Positions 40,385-52,089 are shown, counted from the stretch's first letter. The stretch is DNA of 64,000 bases from Neisseria meningitidis (GCA_923184405.1 OV299793.1:1362733-1426732), one strand, 5' to 3'. Program-made: numbers and translations. Notes: a model not told the origin generated them from the letters alone.

Positions 40385-41909
40385 TCAGGCAAGAAACAGC
40401 TTGTACGCGGCATTTTGCGTTTCCTCGTGATAGCTGTATCCCAGACTTTCCAAGAAACCGTCAAATGCGGCGGCATCGTGCGGCGGCACATCGATACCGA
40501 CCAAAATCCGCCCGTAATCCGCACCGTGGTTGCGGTAATGGAAGAGCGTAATGTTCCAACCGCCCTGCATATGGTTCAAAAAACGCGCCAACGCCCCCGG
40601 ACACTCCGGAAACTCAAAACTGACCAAACGCTCGTTTTCTACTTTGTCCGTCCGCCCTCCAACCATATAGCGGATATGGAGTTTGGCAACTCATCATCAG
40701 TCAGGTCGACATTGGGCAATCCCGCCTCATCCAATAGACTGCCGATAACCGCCAAATCCTGCGGGCCTGCCGCTAGAAGTCCGACAAAGATATGCGCTTT
40801 TTCATCGTCTCCGTAGCGGTAGTTGAACTCAGTAATATTCCTATTTCCCAATATATTGACAAACTTAAGGAAGCTGCCGCGTTCTTCGGGGATGGTAACG
40901 GCAAAAATACCTTCGTTGCCCTCGCCCAATTCACTACGCTCCGACACATGGCGCAAACGGTGAAAATTCATATTCGCACCGCTGGTAACGGCAATCAGGG
41001 TTTGGTTTTCCGCGCCTTTCGGGCGATATAGGCTTTCAGACCCGCCAACGCCAACGCGCCCGTCAGCTCGGTAATGCTGCGCGTGTCATCGAAAATATCC
41101 TTGACCGCGCCGCAAACCGCATCGGTATCGACTGTAATGATTTCATCCAAAAGTTCTTTGCAGAGGCGTAAGGATACGTCTCCGACAACTCTGACCGCAG
41201 TGCCGTCTGAAAACAGCACGACATCTTTCAAATGGACGATTTCACCCGCTTCGACCAACTGCTTCATACAGCAGGAATCGTTCGTCTGAACGCCGATAAC
41301 TTTGATTTCAGGGCGGACCTGCTTGAGAAATGCTGCCACGCCCGCCGCCAAACCGCCACCGCCTATCGGTACGAATACGGCGCGGATTGGATCGGGATGC
41401 TGGCTGACAATTTCCATCCCCACCGTCCCCTGTACCGCAATCACATCAGGATCATCAAACGGCGCGATATAGGTTAACCCTTCTTTTACCGCCAACTCCA
41501 TCGCATAATCGTAGGCATCGTTGTATGAAACGCCCCGCAAAACCACCTCGCCGCCATGGCTTTTAACCGCATCCACTTTGATTTTCGGCGTAGTTTCCGG
41601 CATAACGATAACGGCACGGCAACCCAAACGCTGTACGCACAACGCCACGCCTTGAGCATGATTGCTCAAGCATGCCGCAAGCACGCCGCAAGCGATCGCA
41701 TGTTTCGGCAAGTAGCACATTTTGTTGTACGCGCAGCGCAATTTGAACGAAAACACCGTCTGCAAATCTTCGCGTTTCAAAAGGATGTTGCTTATCAAAC
41801 GTACAGAAAGGCTGCGTGCCGACTCCAAAGGCGTTTCGACCGCGACATCATAGACAGATGCAATCAGGATGCGGATGAGGGAATTGGAATAAGGAAGGGG
41901 CGTGACCAT
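40385..41909 (-). CDS. ilvA: threonine ammonia-lyase, biosynthetic (frameshifted)
   Basis: PLP enzyme making 2-oxobutanoate from threonine, first step of isoleucine synthesis, feedback-inhibited through C-terminal ACT domains. [20 protein letters not shown] at 41909. Schiff-base Lys in [18 protein letters not shown]-phosphate loop [33 protein letters not shown]. The tandem ACT-like regions are in other frames: [20 protein letters not shown] and [20 protein letters not shown], ending AAYKLFLA at 40385. About 508 residues, as usual. Indels near 41010 and 40670. The start 41915 is an alternative. Confidence 0.92.
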
Positions 41910-42054
41910 AATCAATATGCGACAATCGGTTCACTAAAATCGCAAAACCCAAAACCATACGCCCAAGCCGGCGCGAAGCAAGAAAAATCCGCCCGATCAG
42001 ACACCCTAAGCGTATAACCGGCAGACTGAAACACGCACACAATTAGAATATTTC

Positions 42055-43187
42055 ATGACAGCACATAAAATCCTGCCCGTCCTGCTTTCCATCATCTTAG
42101 GCGTTTCTCACGCAACGGCCGCATCGCCCGCGCCCAACAAACCGGCGGTACACGCCGCCCGCACGTTCCAAACACCCGAAACCCTCACAGCGGCACACAT
42201 CGTTATCGACCTTCAAAGCAGACAGATTTTATCCGCCAAAAACATCAATACCCCTGTCGAACCGGCGGCACTAACCCAACTGATGACCGCATATCCGGTT
42301 TTCAAAAACATGAAATCGGGAAATATCCGATCTGAAGAAAACTTAAAAATACCTGAATCCGCATGGGCTTCAGAAGGAAGCAGAATGTTTGTACGTCCCG
42401 GCGATACGGTCAGCACCGACAAACTCTTAAAAGGCATGATTGCACTATCCGCAAACGATGCCGCCCTAACCCTTGCCTACCAACTGGGCAACGGCTCGAT
42501 TGAAAATTTTGTGCAACAAATGAACAAAGAAGCCCGACGCTTGGGCATGAAGAACACTGTATTCAAAAATCCGACAGGCTTGAGTAGAGAAGGACAGGTT
42601 TCCACCGCCAAAGACCTCGCCCAGCTGTCTGAAGCATTGATGCGCGACTTTCCGGAATATTACCCGCTGTTTTCCATCAAATCTTTCAAATTCAAAAATA
42701 TAGAGCAAAACAACCGCAATATCCTTTTATATAGGGACAACAATGCAAACAGTCTGAAAGCCGGAACACAGAAAGCGGCGGCTACAACCTTGCCGTGTCA
42801 TACTCCTGCAACAGCAGGCACATCCTTGTCATCACATTGGATTCGGAATCGGCGGAAACACGCGCATCAGAACAACAGCAAGCTGCTGAACTGGGCATTG
42901 CAGGCCTTCGATACGCCCAAAATATATCCGAAGGGCAAAACCGTTGCCCAAATCCAAATTTCCTGAGGCAGCAAAAAACCGTCCGCGCAGGCTTCCTCAA
43001 AGAAGCCTACATCACTCTGCCACATAAGGAAGCGAAAATGGCAGAACAAATTATGGAAACCATACAGCCGATTCCCGCCCTAGTAAAAAAAGGGCAAATT
43101 TTAGGAAAAATCAAAATCAGACAAAACAGATACACCATTGCCGAAAAAGAAATCGTCGCACTAGAAAACGTAGCAAAAAGAAGCTAA
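42055..43187 (+). CDS. D-alanyl-D-alanine carboxypeptidase homologue lacking catalytic residues
   Basis: PBP5/PBP7-type (S11) fold with signal peptide MTAHKILPVLLSIILGVSHA-TAA. The SxxK motif expected in TKLMTAY reads A-L-T-Q within EPAALTQLMTAYPVFK (about residues 77-80), so both nucleophile Ser and Lys are replaced. SxN is kept as S-A-N (LSANDAALTLAYQ). The KTG motif reads KAG (SLKAG). C-terminal domain: VRAGFLKEAYITLPHKEAKM, PVKKGQILGKIKIRQN-like, ALENVAKRS. Indels near 42775, 42830 and 42970. About 377 residues. It may be a scaffold or regulator, or the replacements may be errors. Confidence 0.85.
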
Positions 43188-43289
43188 CGGCAAAGGCTTT
43201 AAGCATGTCTGACAGAGCAGTAATCTGCCGTTTCAAATATCCCGTTTTTCCAACAAATACCGAACTGCCATCTCAATCACGATTCTGTT

Positions 43290-43928
43290 GGCATAAAACA
43301 ACAGGGTGGTACGTACTGCAGACGCGCCGCCCTGCGGGTGAAGTCAACTAGCGTTACTTCCGCAACGCTAGCTACAGCAAGATTTTCGTTTCGCGTCAGG
43401 GAAACGCTTTCGACACCTTCAGGCACTATGATGTCTGACAAGTGCTGAATGTCGCCTACAACCACTACGTCACGAGCCAAATCCAAGAAGGCAAGGATGT
43501 TGTCAGGCAAAGCAACTACTTCTACAGAACGGCTGGACAGAGACACTCGGCCAACTTGTAGTTTGACCGCTTGGGAATTTCCAGTCGTTAACGATGTGCA
43601 TGGGAACTCAGATGCGTACAAGCAGAACGCGCTTAGTCACAGCCTGGCAGTCGATGTGTTGAGCTTCGCGGCAGAACGGGCGACAATTGGAGGATCGACG
43701 ACGCTAATATCACTCGATCCAGGATTCACACACAACTCGACCAACCGCACGTAAAGACCGATTCTGCATGCCAATCCCTGGCTCACGGGTTTCAGATCGA
43801 TTGCAACATGGACCAGGCTCTTGACCTTCACTGTACAGAATGCAGGGGATTTGGCCTTCGCGACGCAGGCGGCGGCTCGCACCAGTGCCTTCTGCTTCAC
43901 GAACAGAGGCTTGAATTGCATAAGTCAT
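43290..43928 (-). CDS. rplY: 50S ribosomal protein L25, CTC-type (noisy)
   Basis: Binds 5S rRNA. The start at 43928 gives [20 protein letters not shown] and [19 protein letters not shown]. The middle is unreadable. The C-terminal CTC part resumes as [60 protein letters not shown] and [10 protein letters not shown]. The expected length is about 190 residues, ending near 43320-43350; the exact stop is not determinable. The gene is conserved, so the decay from 43290 to 43870 indicates poor sequence rather than gene loss. Confidence 0.8.
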
Positions 43929-43994
43929 GTTAAATACTCCAAGTTAGGTCAAATCGCCGTGATCGGCCGCGACCAGCTTAAGACGGCTTCGGGC

Positions 43995-44982
43995 TTATGG
44001 CAGCAACATACTGCCTGTCATCACTTCTACATTGAAGAGATAGGAAACGCATTCTTCATTGCTGATGCGGCAGACGGTTTCGGCTAACAGACCGGCAATC
44101 GTTACCTGACGGATACGGTCGCAGTTTTCAGCCGCTTCAGACAACGGAATGGTATCGGTTAAGACCACCTGGTCGATCTCGGATGAGGCGATACGGCTGA
44201 CCGCCTCTCCGGAGAATACGGCGTGGCTAGCATATGCCAGGACACGTTCAGCCGACTGCTCTTTCAGAGCGACGGCGGCTTTGCACAGCGTAGTTGCAGT
44301 GTCAATCATATCGTACACAATCAGACTGGAGCTGAATTGAATATCGCCGATGATGTCTCGTGACTGCTGACACATTGGATTTCAGGTGGTGTTAATCGAT
44401 GATTGCCAAGTCGGCAGTCATGAGATTTTGTTACGGCGCAAGGCGGGGACGACACTGCCGATGTCCGGAGATGACGACGGTCAGATATTCAATCCGCTGT
44501 TGTATGATGTCGATCGACAGTAATGGGGGTCGCATAAAGATAGTCCATGGTAGTATCGATGAAACCATAAGCTTATCGGCATGGAAATCGACAGTCAAAA
44601 CACGGTCGATCCATGCCGATTACAGCATAGTTGCCAACAGATTGACAGAAATCGCAACGCGGACGAAACGCGCACGGCGGTCTTGGCGCGCATAGCCGAA
44701 CTACGGAATGGCTGTGGTAATACGAACTGCCGAAGCACGCATCAGTGCACCCGCCATCGTCAGGATTAACATCAGGATGTCATTGGTCGGCGAACAGGTC
44801 GGCTGAAGGATGAAAACATCGCGCCCGCGTACGTTTTCCAACAGTTCGACGGCAACTTCGCCGTCTGACAACTTGGATACGGAAGCATTGCCCAAAGAAA
44901 TGTCCAAATGCCTGACAACACGTTGTGCCAATTCGGGATTGGCATTGCCTGTAAATACCATCAAACTGTCGTACGCAGCCAT
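43995..44982 (-). CDS. prs: ribose-phosphate pyrophosphokinase (noisy)
   Basis: Makes PRPP from ribose 5-phosphate and ATP. Start 44982 after [67 protein letters not shown], then [15 protein letters not shown] (flexible loop) and [13 protein letters not shown] (PP-loop with catalytic His) in a shifted frame. The PRPP loop near 44300 reads SDCVRYD where VDDMIDTA is expected. The tail [20 protein letters not shown] ends GSMLLP at 43995. About 327 residues. Upstream of rplY on the same strand and probably cotranscribed, with ispE and tRNA-Gln further upstream. Confidence 0.88.
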
Positions 44983-45115
44983 ATTCTCACCTGATTTTAT
45001 GTTTAACTTCCGCTCAGAAAACACAATGCTTCCCTCTGCTTGTACCAAGCCCGACATTATACCTGCAACATCCGACACAAACAAAGGCATTTCAATATTT
45101 TTATTTCTATGAAAT

Positions 45116-45145
45116 AAAAGCGTGTAAGCAGGCTTACACGCTTTT
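45116..45145. terminator. hairpin between tRNA-Gln and prs
   Basis: AAAAGCGTGTAAGC and GCTTACACGCTTTT, 14-bp stem with a 2-base loop, just past the third tRNA of the array in the direction of transcription. Confidence 0.85.
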
Positions 45146-45148
45146 ATT

Positions 45149-45224
45149 TGGCTAGGGAGAAAGGATTCGAACCTTCGCATGCTGGAATCAAAATCCAGTG
45201 TCATAACCGCTTGACGACTCCCCT
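45149..45224 (-). tRNA. tRNA-Gln(UUG), variant copy
   Basis: Anticodon loop TTTTGAT, T arm GAAGGTTCGAATCCTTT, CCA encoded. It differs from the other two: the acceptor ends read AGGGGAG/CTCCCTA, so the first pair is A-A and the second G-U, and the D arm has one change. Either a decayed copy or errors. Confidence 0.85.
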
Positions 45225-45232
45225 AAAAGGGC

Positions 45233-45308
45233 TGGCTGGGGAGGAAGGATTCGAACCTTCGCATGCTGGAATCAAAATCCAGTGTCTTAACCGCTTGACG
45301 ACTCCCCA
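45233..45308 (-). tRNA. tRNA-Gln(UUG)
   Basis: Acceptor TGGGGAG/CTCCCCA, anticodon stem CTGGA/TCCAG with UUG anticodon, T arm GAAGGTTCGAATCCTTC, CCA encoded. Confidence 0.94.
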
Positions 45309-45320
45309 ACTCGTTTGGCT

Positions 45321-45397
45321 TGGCTGGGGAGGAAGGATTCGAACCTTCTGCATGCTGGAATCAAAATCCAGTGTCTTAACCGCTTGACGACTCCCCA
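45321..45397 (-). tRNA. tRNA-Gln(UUG)
   Basis: Same as the middle copy except one extra base in the variable region (GCATGCAGAAGG against GCATGCGAAGG). First of the array in transcription order. Confidence 0.92.
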
Positions 45398-45404
45398 ACA
45401 ATGT

Positions 45405-46250
45405 TTATAAGGACAGCCAAGGAGGTTCCGAAAGACCATCTGCCAAACATGCCTCTTACAGATCTGAAACTTGACGGTACATATTGTATACGCTAAAACT
45501 ATCTTGACAGGCCGTGAATACACACGCACCTGAACCTGTCATTAAGGCAAATCCATATCTGGACAACTCGGAATACGCTACCCAACCTTCAGGGTCATTA
45601 GCTAAATCCAACGGCATGAATATGATTTCCAAACGATTGCAGGTTTTTGAAAGTCCGCATTATGCTTGAGGCGGAAGTTATTGTCAAGCCTTAGTGTGTG
45701 AGAATTTTTGCTGTCGAAACGTGGACGAGCGGTTTGACGATGACATACCACTGTTTCGGAATATCCATTTCATACAGCATGTCACCTATACCTCTTGCTA
45801 ACGCATTTTTACCGAAAATAAAAAAGGGTATATCCGCACCCAAAGCTGCGCCCGAATCAATAAGTTGCTGCTACGTCAGACAGCACTGCCACCAACGGTT
45901 CAACACCAGCAAAACGGTTGCCGCATCCGAGCTTCCGCCGCCCAAACCCGCCCCTGTCGGGATTTTTTTGTCCAGCCATATTTCCACGCCGGCGGGGTTG
46001 CGCGCATATTTTTGCAGCAACGATGCGGCACGGTAGCTCAAATCGGCTTCCTGCGGCATGCCATCAACCGGATTGTGCAGGATGATTTTGCCGTCGTCCT
46101 CGGTTTCAAATATACGGTATCCTGCAAATCTATCAAGCAGAATATGCTTTCGATATTGTGATAACCGTCTTCCCGCCTGCCGGTAATCCTCAAATCGAGA
46201 TTCAGTTTTGCAGGTGCGGGAAACGCCTGCCGTCCGTCCGCAATATTCAT
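45405..46250 (-). CDS. ispE: 4-diphosphocytidyl-2-C-methyl-D-erythritol kinase (frameshifted)
   Basis: GHMP kinase of the non-mevalonate isoprenoid pathway. [20 protein letters not shown] at 46250, [20 protein letters not shown] with the family's GYH motif, then the ATP loop [19 protein letters not shown] (45900-45960), [20 protein letters not shown] in a shifted frame, [32 protein letters not shown] (motif III) and a tail ending WLSL at 45405. About 280 residues. The end lies 8 bases before the first tRNA-Gln. Indels near 46060, 45885 and 45690. Essential, so errors are likely. Confidence 0.88.
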
Positions 46251-46259
46251 CTGTCCGCC

Positions 46260-46839
46260 TTATCTCGTGCGCGCCGCACAGCGTTCCAGGGTTTCGGTTT
46301 CAGACGGAATACCGATTTCGGTGAAAACCAGCCTGATGTTCAAATTTCCGTTATTCAGTTGCAACGTTCGGACTTGCTCCCCACTGTCGGCGGTTCTGCC
46401 GACAGTCCAACCGTATTGTTCCAATATGCCGTCCGGCAGGATGCGGTAAGGCGCGCCCGCCACACGCCTGCCATCTGCCCAGATATGCAGATATTGATTG
46501 GCAGTTTGAAACCGACCAGCTGCCTGCTCAATTCTTCCGCACTTTCCGCCTGATAGACATTTCCTTTGCCGTCCACTGCCAATGCGCCGTCCCTGTCTTG
46601 ACACAACTGCCCGAGCGTACTGCCCAAAGGGGTATTGATATTGATGGTTTCCACGAGCGGTTGGTATGTCCAATCGAAATTTGCATACGAACCTTCCCCT
46701 TCCGCTTTCACCGCCAACCGCCCTTCTGCTGCAAACTGCTGATGTGTTCGGACGGCTGCCACAGGTTTTCGTTATTTTGAGGTAATTGCGCACAAGCGGT
46801 CAAAAGCAGGATGACCGATGCGGATACGGTGTGTTTCAT
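46260..46839 (-). CDS. lolB: outer-membrane lipoprotein receptor LolB (frameshifted)
   Basis: Inserts lipoproteins delivered by LolA into the outer membrane. Start 46839 reads [20 protein letters not shown], with lipobox LTAC. Indels near 46755 and 46510 shift frames: [40 protein letters not shown] and [20 protein letters not shown], ending [11 protein letters not shown] at 46260. About 193 residues, as usual. The next gene, ispE, starts 9 bases after the stop, so the two are coupled. Confidence 0.9.
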
Positions 46840-46950
46840 CAGAATTTCCTTAACGGGTGCCATCCTGCTTACTTATGGGTTCGGCGTGCCGTGCAAAACG
46901 CGTGCGAACTGCGTGCGGTTTGCCCGAATGCCGCAGCTTCCCAGCAAACC

Positions 46951-48805
46951 TTATGCCGTCTGAAAGGATGGACCTGCATTATTTCCGGGTTTGCGGGGAG
47001 GTTGGGGCAATGCGATGCCGTGACGTTTGAGCGTTTCCCGCCATATTTTCTTGTCTCCCGTAAGGTGTGCCGCCTGCGTCCATACGTCAACCGCCTGATC
47101 GCGTTCGCCCAATGCCCACAACACTTCGCCCAAATGGGCGGCAACTTCGGGCTCGGGGTCGTTTTCAAACGAATACCGCAGATACGGCAGCGCGCTTTCC
47201 GCGTCGCCTTTCAGGTAATACGCCCAGCCTATGCTGTCGTTGACAGCGGTATCGTCCGGTTGATTTGGTATGCCGTCTGAAGCAGGGCGAAGCTTTCTGT
47301 CCAAACGTTTGGAATCGGAAAGCAGGCTGTAGCCCAGATTATTCATAATCTGAGCGTTATCGGGTGCAAGCCTGAACGCCCTTTCAAGATCTGAAATCAT
47401 TTTTTCCGCTTGCCATGCCGATCGTAAACAACTGACCGCTGTACCAATGCCTCTGCCTGTAACTCTGTATTACTGCTTACAGGCGGTTTTTCGATAATCT
47501 TGTCCAACCCCTCAAAGCCTCCCGTTTGTCGGGCAGCTTCGACAGGGCGAACATCTGTATTTTGGACAAATTGTCTGCCGTAAAATACCGCCCCTGCTGT
47601 TCGGGAAGTTTCCGCACCCTGCCGATCTGCCGCAAAGCCGCCCTGCCGCCGTCCAACTCGACAGCCGCCGCAGCCGCCAGCACACCTTTGTCGAACAGGT
47701 ATTCCGGAGCGGACACTTTTTCAACCACTGCCTGACTTTGGTGTAACCCTTCGGTCGGCATATATCATCGCCGCCGTCATTGCCGCCCTGCCCCGCTGTT
47801 CCCCGTCCCCTGCCGTATGCCTTTTCGGCGTAGCCGTCGATAACGGAAGCACCTTCTTTCGGTTTGCCGCCAATATCGCTGCCTGAATATACAGGTCTGC
47901 ATTCGGATTGCGTTCCAACAGCACGTTCAAACGCGCATAGGCATCATCCAGCCTGTGCAGGGAAACCCGATTCATAATTTCCATTTCCTGCCAGACGGCC
48001 GAAAGGTTTTGGGTGTCTGTCTGCTCGAAAAAGCCGTCGAGTATTTCGGGATATTTGCGTGCAGTCAGACGCAACGTCATTAAAGTGGGGGCAATATTTC
48101 CGTATCGAGCTTCGCCAAACGCTGCAAAGCTCCGATTGCCTTTTCCTTTTCGCGTCCCTGTACGCTGAACACCACATCGGCAACCGCCGCTTCGGGCAGA
48201 TGTTCATATTTCAACGCCGCACGGCGAACCGCTTTCGATGCTTTTTGCGCCAACCCGTCCTGTTGCACGGCGGCTTGTGCCAACAATAAAAACACCCTGC
48301 GGTTCTGTCCTTCGTCCGCCTGAGCCAGCACTTCTTCCAGTCCGTCCAGATGCTGATTTCCTCTTTCCTCAGCACGTTCCGCAGCCACCCCGCCCGTTTT
48401 TGCGCCTTACCCGGTATAGGCTCAATCTGCCGCCATTTCTGATAAATCATTTCCGCCTGTTCAAACGCGTTCAGCGACACGGCCATTTCCAAGGCGCGTT
48501 CGGCGACTTCGGGGATTTTGTGCGTTCCAACATCAGCATATAGGTTGCCTGAGCCGTTCCCGCCTGCCCCTTTTGCAAGGCGGTTTCCCCTCCCAGCAAC
48601 GTAAATATCTGATTAACCCGCTCGCCCACTGCCGCAAGCCGTGCGCGTTCGTTTTGATTTCTTCCTCGCTGTAACGCTGCTGCTTTCTGAAAACCTTTCC
48701 GACTTCCTTCGGCGGCTTCGCATCCGCCGCGCTAACGGCATACGCCTGCCCGGCAAGCAGGGCTGCCGCGAGCACAGATAAAATGGTGAAACGGGCGGGT
48801 AACAT
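46951..48805 (-). CDS. TPR-containing exported protein (frameshifted)
   Basis: About 615 residues with signal peptide MLPARFTILSVLAAALLAGQ-AYA. TPR-like helices throughout: MAVSLNAFEQAEMIYQKWRQ, QKASKAVRRAALKYEHLPEA, LHRLDDAYARLNVLLERNPN, and the canonical C-terminal repeats AFRLAPDNAQIMNNLGYSLL and AVNDSIGWAYYLKGDAESAL with PYLRYSFENDPEPEVAAHLG. Such periplasmic TPR proteins sit upstream of lolB in many proteobacteria; the role is not known. At least six indels. It ends SFQTA at 46951, or earlier in the alternative frame. The first gene of the TPR-lolB-ispE run. Confidence 0.85.
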
Positions 48806-48915
48806 AATCTTCCTTTATCCGACAGCCGTCCGAACCTTCAGACGGCATATAATCAGGCGTAACTTTATCACAAGCAGAATCGTTTGTAGATTTGCGAAAC
48901 CCCGTTCTGAAAATA

Positions 48916-48953
48916 AATGCCGTCTGAAACGCAAATCCGCTTCAGACGGCATT
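48916..48953. terminator. inverted DUS terminator after panC
   Basis: ATGCCGTCTGAA (48917-48928) and TTCAGACGGCAT. A second, looser pair lies at 48826-48848 upstream of the TPR gene. Confidence 0.85.
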
Positions 48954-48968
48954 CCCGACGCTTGCGGT

Positions 48969-49803
<835 letters not shown>

Positions 49804-49879
49804 AACGGTAATCCTTATCCTTCGGGCTTCCTGCCCGACAAAACGCGCCGATTATACGCGCCGCGCACGGCAAAACAAA

Positions 49880-49909
49880 ATGCCGTCTGAAACGGCTTTC
49901 AGACGGCAT
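49880..49909. terminator. inverted DUS terminator after panB
   Basis: ATGCCGTCTGAAACGGCTTT then CAGACGGCAT, 12-bp stem, between panB and panC. Confidence 0.86.
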
Positions 49910-49925
49910 CAGCAGCAAACCTTGT

Positions 49926-50713
49926 TCAGTCTGCAAAAATATGTTCCGCAGCAGGGAAGGTTTTGGCTTTGACTTCGGCAACATACGCCCGAACCGCCGC
50001 CTGAATGCTGCTTTGCCCGTGCATAAAGTTTTTGACGAATTTCGCCGTCTTGCCCGGAAAAATACCGAGCATATCGTGCATCACCAAAACCTGCCCGTCG
50101 CAATCGACACCCGCGCCAATGCCGATGGTCGGACAGGAAACAGTTTCAGTTACCTTATTTGCCAGTTGCGCAGGAACACACTCCATCAGTACGACCGCAG
50201 CTCCAGCTTCATCGTGCGCCTTGGCATCGTTAAGCAACGCCTGCGCCTTGCCGCCGCGCCTCTGAACTTTATATCCGCCGAAGGCAAACACGGATTGCGG
50301 CGTCAGACCGATGTGCGCGCAAAACCGAATACCGCGCATTTGCAAGAATTCGGTCGTTTCCGCCATCCACACGCCGCCTTCGGAGTTTGACCATATGCGC
50401 GTAAGGCGCTATCAGTTCGGCGGCGGCGGCAAACGCCTGCTCCGACTCTGCTGATATGCACCAAACGGCAAATCGCTGACAATCATCGCATTTTGCACCG
50501 CGTGCTACATTCGGTGTGATAGCACATATCGCGCAGGCTGACGGGCAGCGTCGATTTCCGCCCTTGAACCGCCATACCCAAAGAGTCGCCGACCAGCAGC
50601 ATTTCCACGCTAACATCGTCCATCAGTGCGGCAAAACTGGATTCGTAAGCGGTCAGCATAGCGATTTTTTCGCCCGCCGCCTTCATTTTTTGCAGTGTGT
50701 TCACAGTAATCAT
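49926..50713 (-). CDS. panB: 3-methyl-2-oxobutanoate hydroxymethyltransferase (frameshifted)
   Basis: First step of pantothenate synthesis. [20 protein letters not shown] at 50713, [40 protein letters not shown] (GDSLGM metal-binding Asp), then [20 protein letters not shown] (GHxGLxPQ), [20 protein letters not shown] (catalytic Glu), [20 protein letters not shown]. Ends AAEHIFAD at 49926. 263 residues. Indels near 50510 and 50400. Its own terminator separates it from panC. Confidence 0.94.
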
Positions 50714-50857
50714 CAGATATTGTTACCCCGCCCTTTTCAGACGGCCTTTTCAGTTTGAAACGGGCTATTATAGTGAAATGCCCGCAGCCCTGCCACCGAC
50801 CGTGCCGCAAATGCAAAACAGCCCGACTGTTTTACACAATCGGACTGTCAAATCCGG

Positions 50858-50930
50858 TGCCGGCACCAAGAGTCGAACTCAGGACCCCCTGATTACAAGT
50901 CAGGTGCTCTACCAACTGAGCTATACCGAC
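50858..50930 (-). tRNA. tRNA-Thr(UGU)
   Basis: Acceptor GTCGGTA/TGCCGGC, anticodon stem CTGA/TCAG with loop CTTGTAA (anticodon UGU), T arm CTGAGTTCGACTCTTGG. CCA not encoded here (ACCG). Confidence 0.9.
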
Positions 50931-50964
50931 TTACTGAAATGTTTTGCAACACCATCAGCAGAAA

Positions 50965-51039
50965 TGGTGCCGGCACCAAGAGTCGAACTCGGGACCCCTG
51001 ATTACAAGTCAGGTGCTCTACCAACTGAGCTATACCAAC
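50965..51039 (-). tRNA. tRNA-Thr(UGU), second copy
   Basis: Nearly identical to the first copy. The acceptor 5' strand is GTTGGTA and CCA is encoded. A base is missing in the variable region relative to copy one (AGGGGTCC against AGGGGGTCC). Confidence 0.9.
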
Positions 51040-51204
51040 AAAGAAAGCGAATTATGCAGGCAATGCCGCACCTTGGCAAGGAATTTATCCGAAAGCCCCG
51101 GCAAATCCGAATAAGTAATTTATTTGAAAAGAAATTAATTTGAAGCAGGACAACCATCGGCATTCTGATAAAATATCTGCCTTTCAAACCGACCGTTCAC
51201 ACCG

Positions 51205-52089
51205 ATGGCAAGACATCCCTACCGCCGCCTGCGTCCTGCAAAATCCAGCTTTCCTGAAGTCGGCATTTCCGAAGAAGGCAATATCCGTTCGCTTCACTTG
51301 GGCAGCGACACCATTCAAAGCTCAATGAACCTCGACCACCCGTCCGAGCTGGTGCTCTCTTACAGCCGTGCCATGATGGGATGGCTGCTGTTTACCGACG
51401 CTCTTCCGCAGCATATCACCCAAATCGGCTTGGGCGGCGGCTCGTTTGCACGCTGGATAGACACCTACCTGCCCGACACGCGCCAAACCGCCGTGGACAT
51501 CAACCCGCAGGTTATCGCCATTGCCCGCAACCTGTTTGAGTTGCCTTTCGAGGGCGAGAAATTTGAAATTATTGAAGCAGACGGTGCGGAATATATCAAA
51601 GTCTTCCGCCACAACACCGATATCATCTTGGTGGACGGGTTCGACGGCGAACAAATCATCGATGCGCTGGTTGAAGAACCGTTTTTCCGAGACTGCCGAA
51701 ACGCACTCTCTTCAGACGGCATATTCGTAACCAACTGGTGGAGCGGCGACAAACGCTACCAACGCTTCATCGAACGCCTGTTAAACGTTTTTGAAGGGCG
51801 CGTCTTGGAACTTCCTGCCGAAAGTCACGGCAATGTCGCGGTAATGGCCTCCCAAAGCAGCCCCAAAGAGCAAAACATAGACAAACTCAAGAAACGCGCC
51901 GACAAACTGAGCAACACATACGAATTGGACTACCACCATATGACTCGCCAACTGAAAGCATCCAACCTCAACAACGGCAAGCATTACTGCCTCTTAAGTA
52001 ACGATCTTCACGGCTGCATCAGAACATGCGGAAAATCAAGAACAAATCATTATGCTGAATCTAGAAACCATACACATATCCCGTCCTGA
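51205..52089 (+). CDS. spermidine-synthase-like aminopropyltransferase family protein
   Basis: Class I methyltransferase-fold protein of the spermidine synthase superfamily. 51205 MARHPYRRLRPAKSSFPEVG, DTIQSSMNLDHPSELVLSYS, ITQIGLGGGSFARWIDTYLP (GxGGG cofactor loop), AVDINPQVIAIARNLF, IIEADGAEYIKVFRHNTDII, LVDGFDGEQI. The DxD-type and motif I acids are present, but the family's catalytic Asp-Tyr context is not clear, so polyamine synthesis is not certain. The last 40 residues after KHYCLLS look frameshifted and overlap the next gene's start. About 280 residues. Confidence 0.8.
   Translation: MARHPYRRLRPAKSSFPEVGISEEGNIRSLHLGSDTIQSSMNLDHPSELVLSYSRAMMGWLLFTDALPQHITQIGLGGGSFARWIDTYLPDTRQTAVDINPQVIAIARNLFELPFEGEKFEIIEADGAEYIKVFRHNTDIILVDGFDGEQIIDALVEEPFFRDCRNALSSDGIFVTNWWSGDKRYQRFIERLLNVFEGRVLELPAESHGNVAVMASQSSPKEQNIDKLKKRADKLSNTYELDYHHMTRQLKASNLNNGKHYCLLSNDLHGCIRTCGKSRTNHYAESRNHTHIPS

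Noticed and set aside
40331..42017. Long plus-strand frames opposite ilvA
   Set aside because: Shadows of ilvA, whose PLP and ACT motifs are clear on the minus strand.
45148..45401. Frames with repeated [13 protein letters not shown] peptide
   Set aside because: Translation of the three tRNA-Gln genes.
46158..48543. Plus-strand frames across lolB and the TPR gene
   Set aside because: No motif or signal, while the minus strand gives recognisable proteins with signal peptides.
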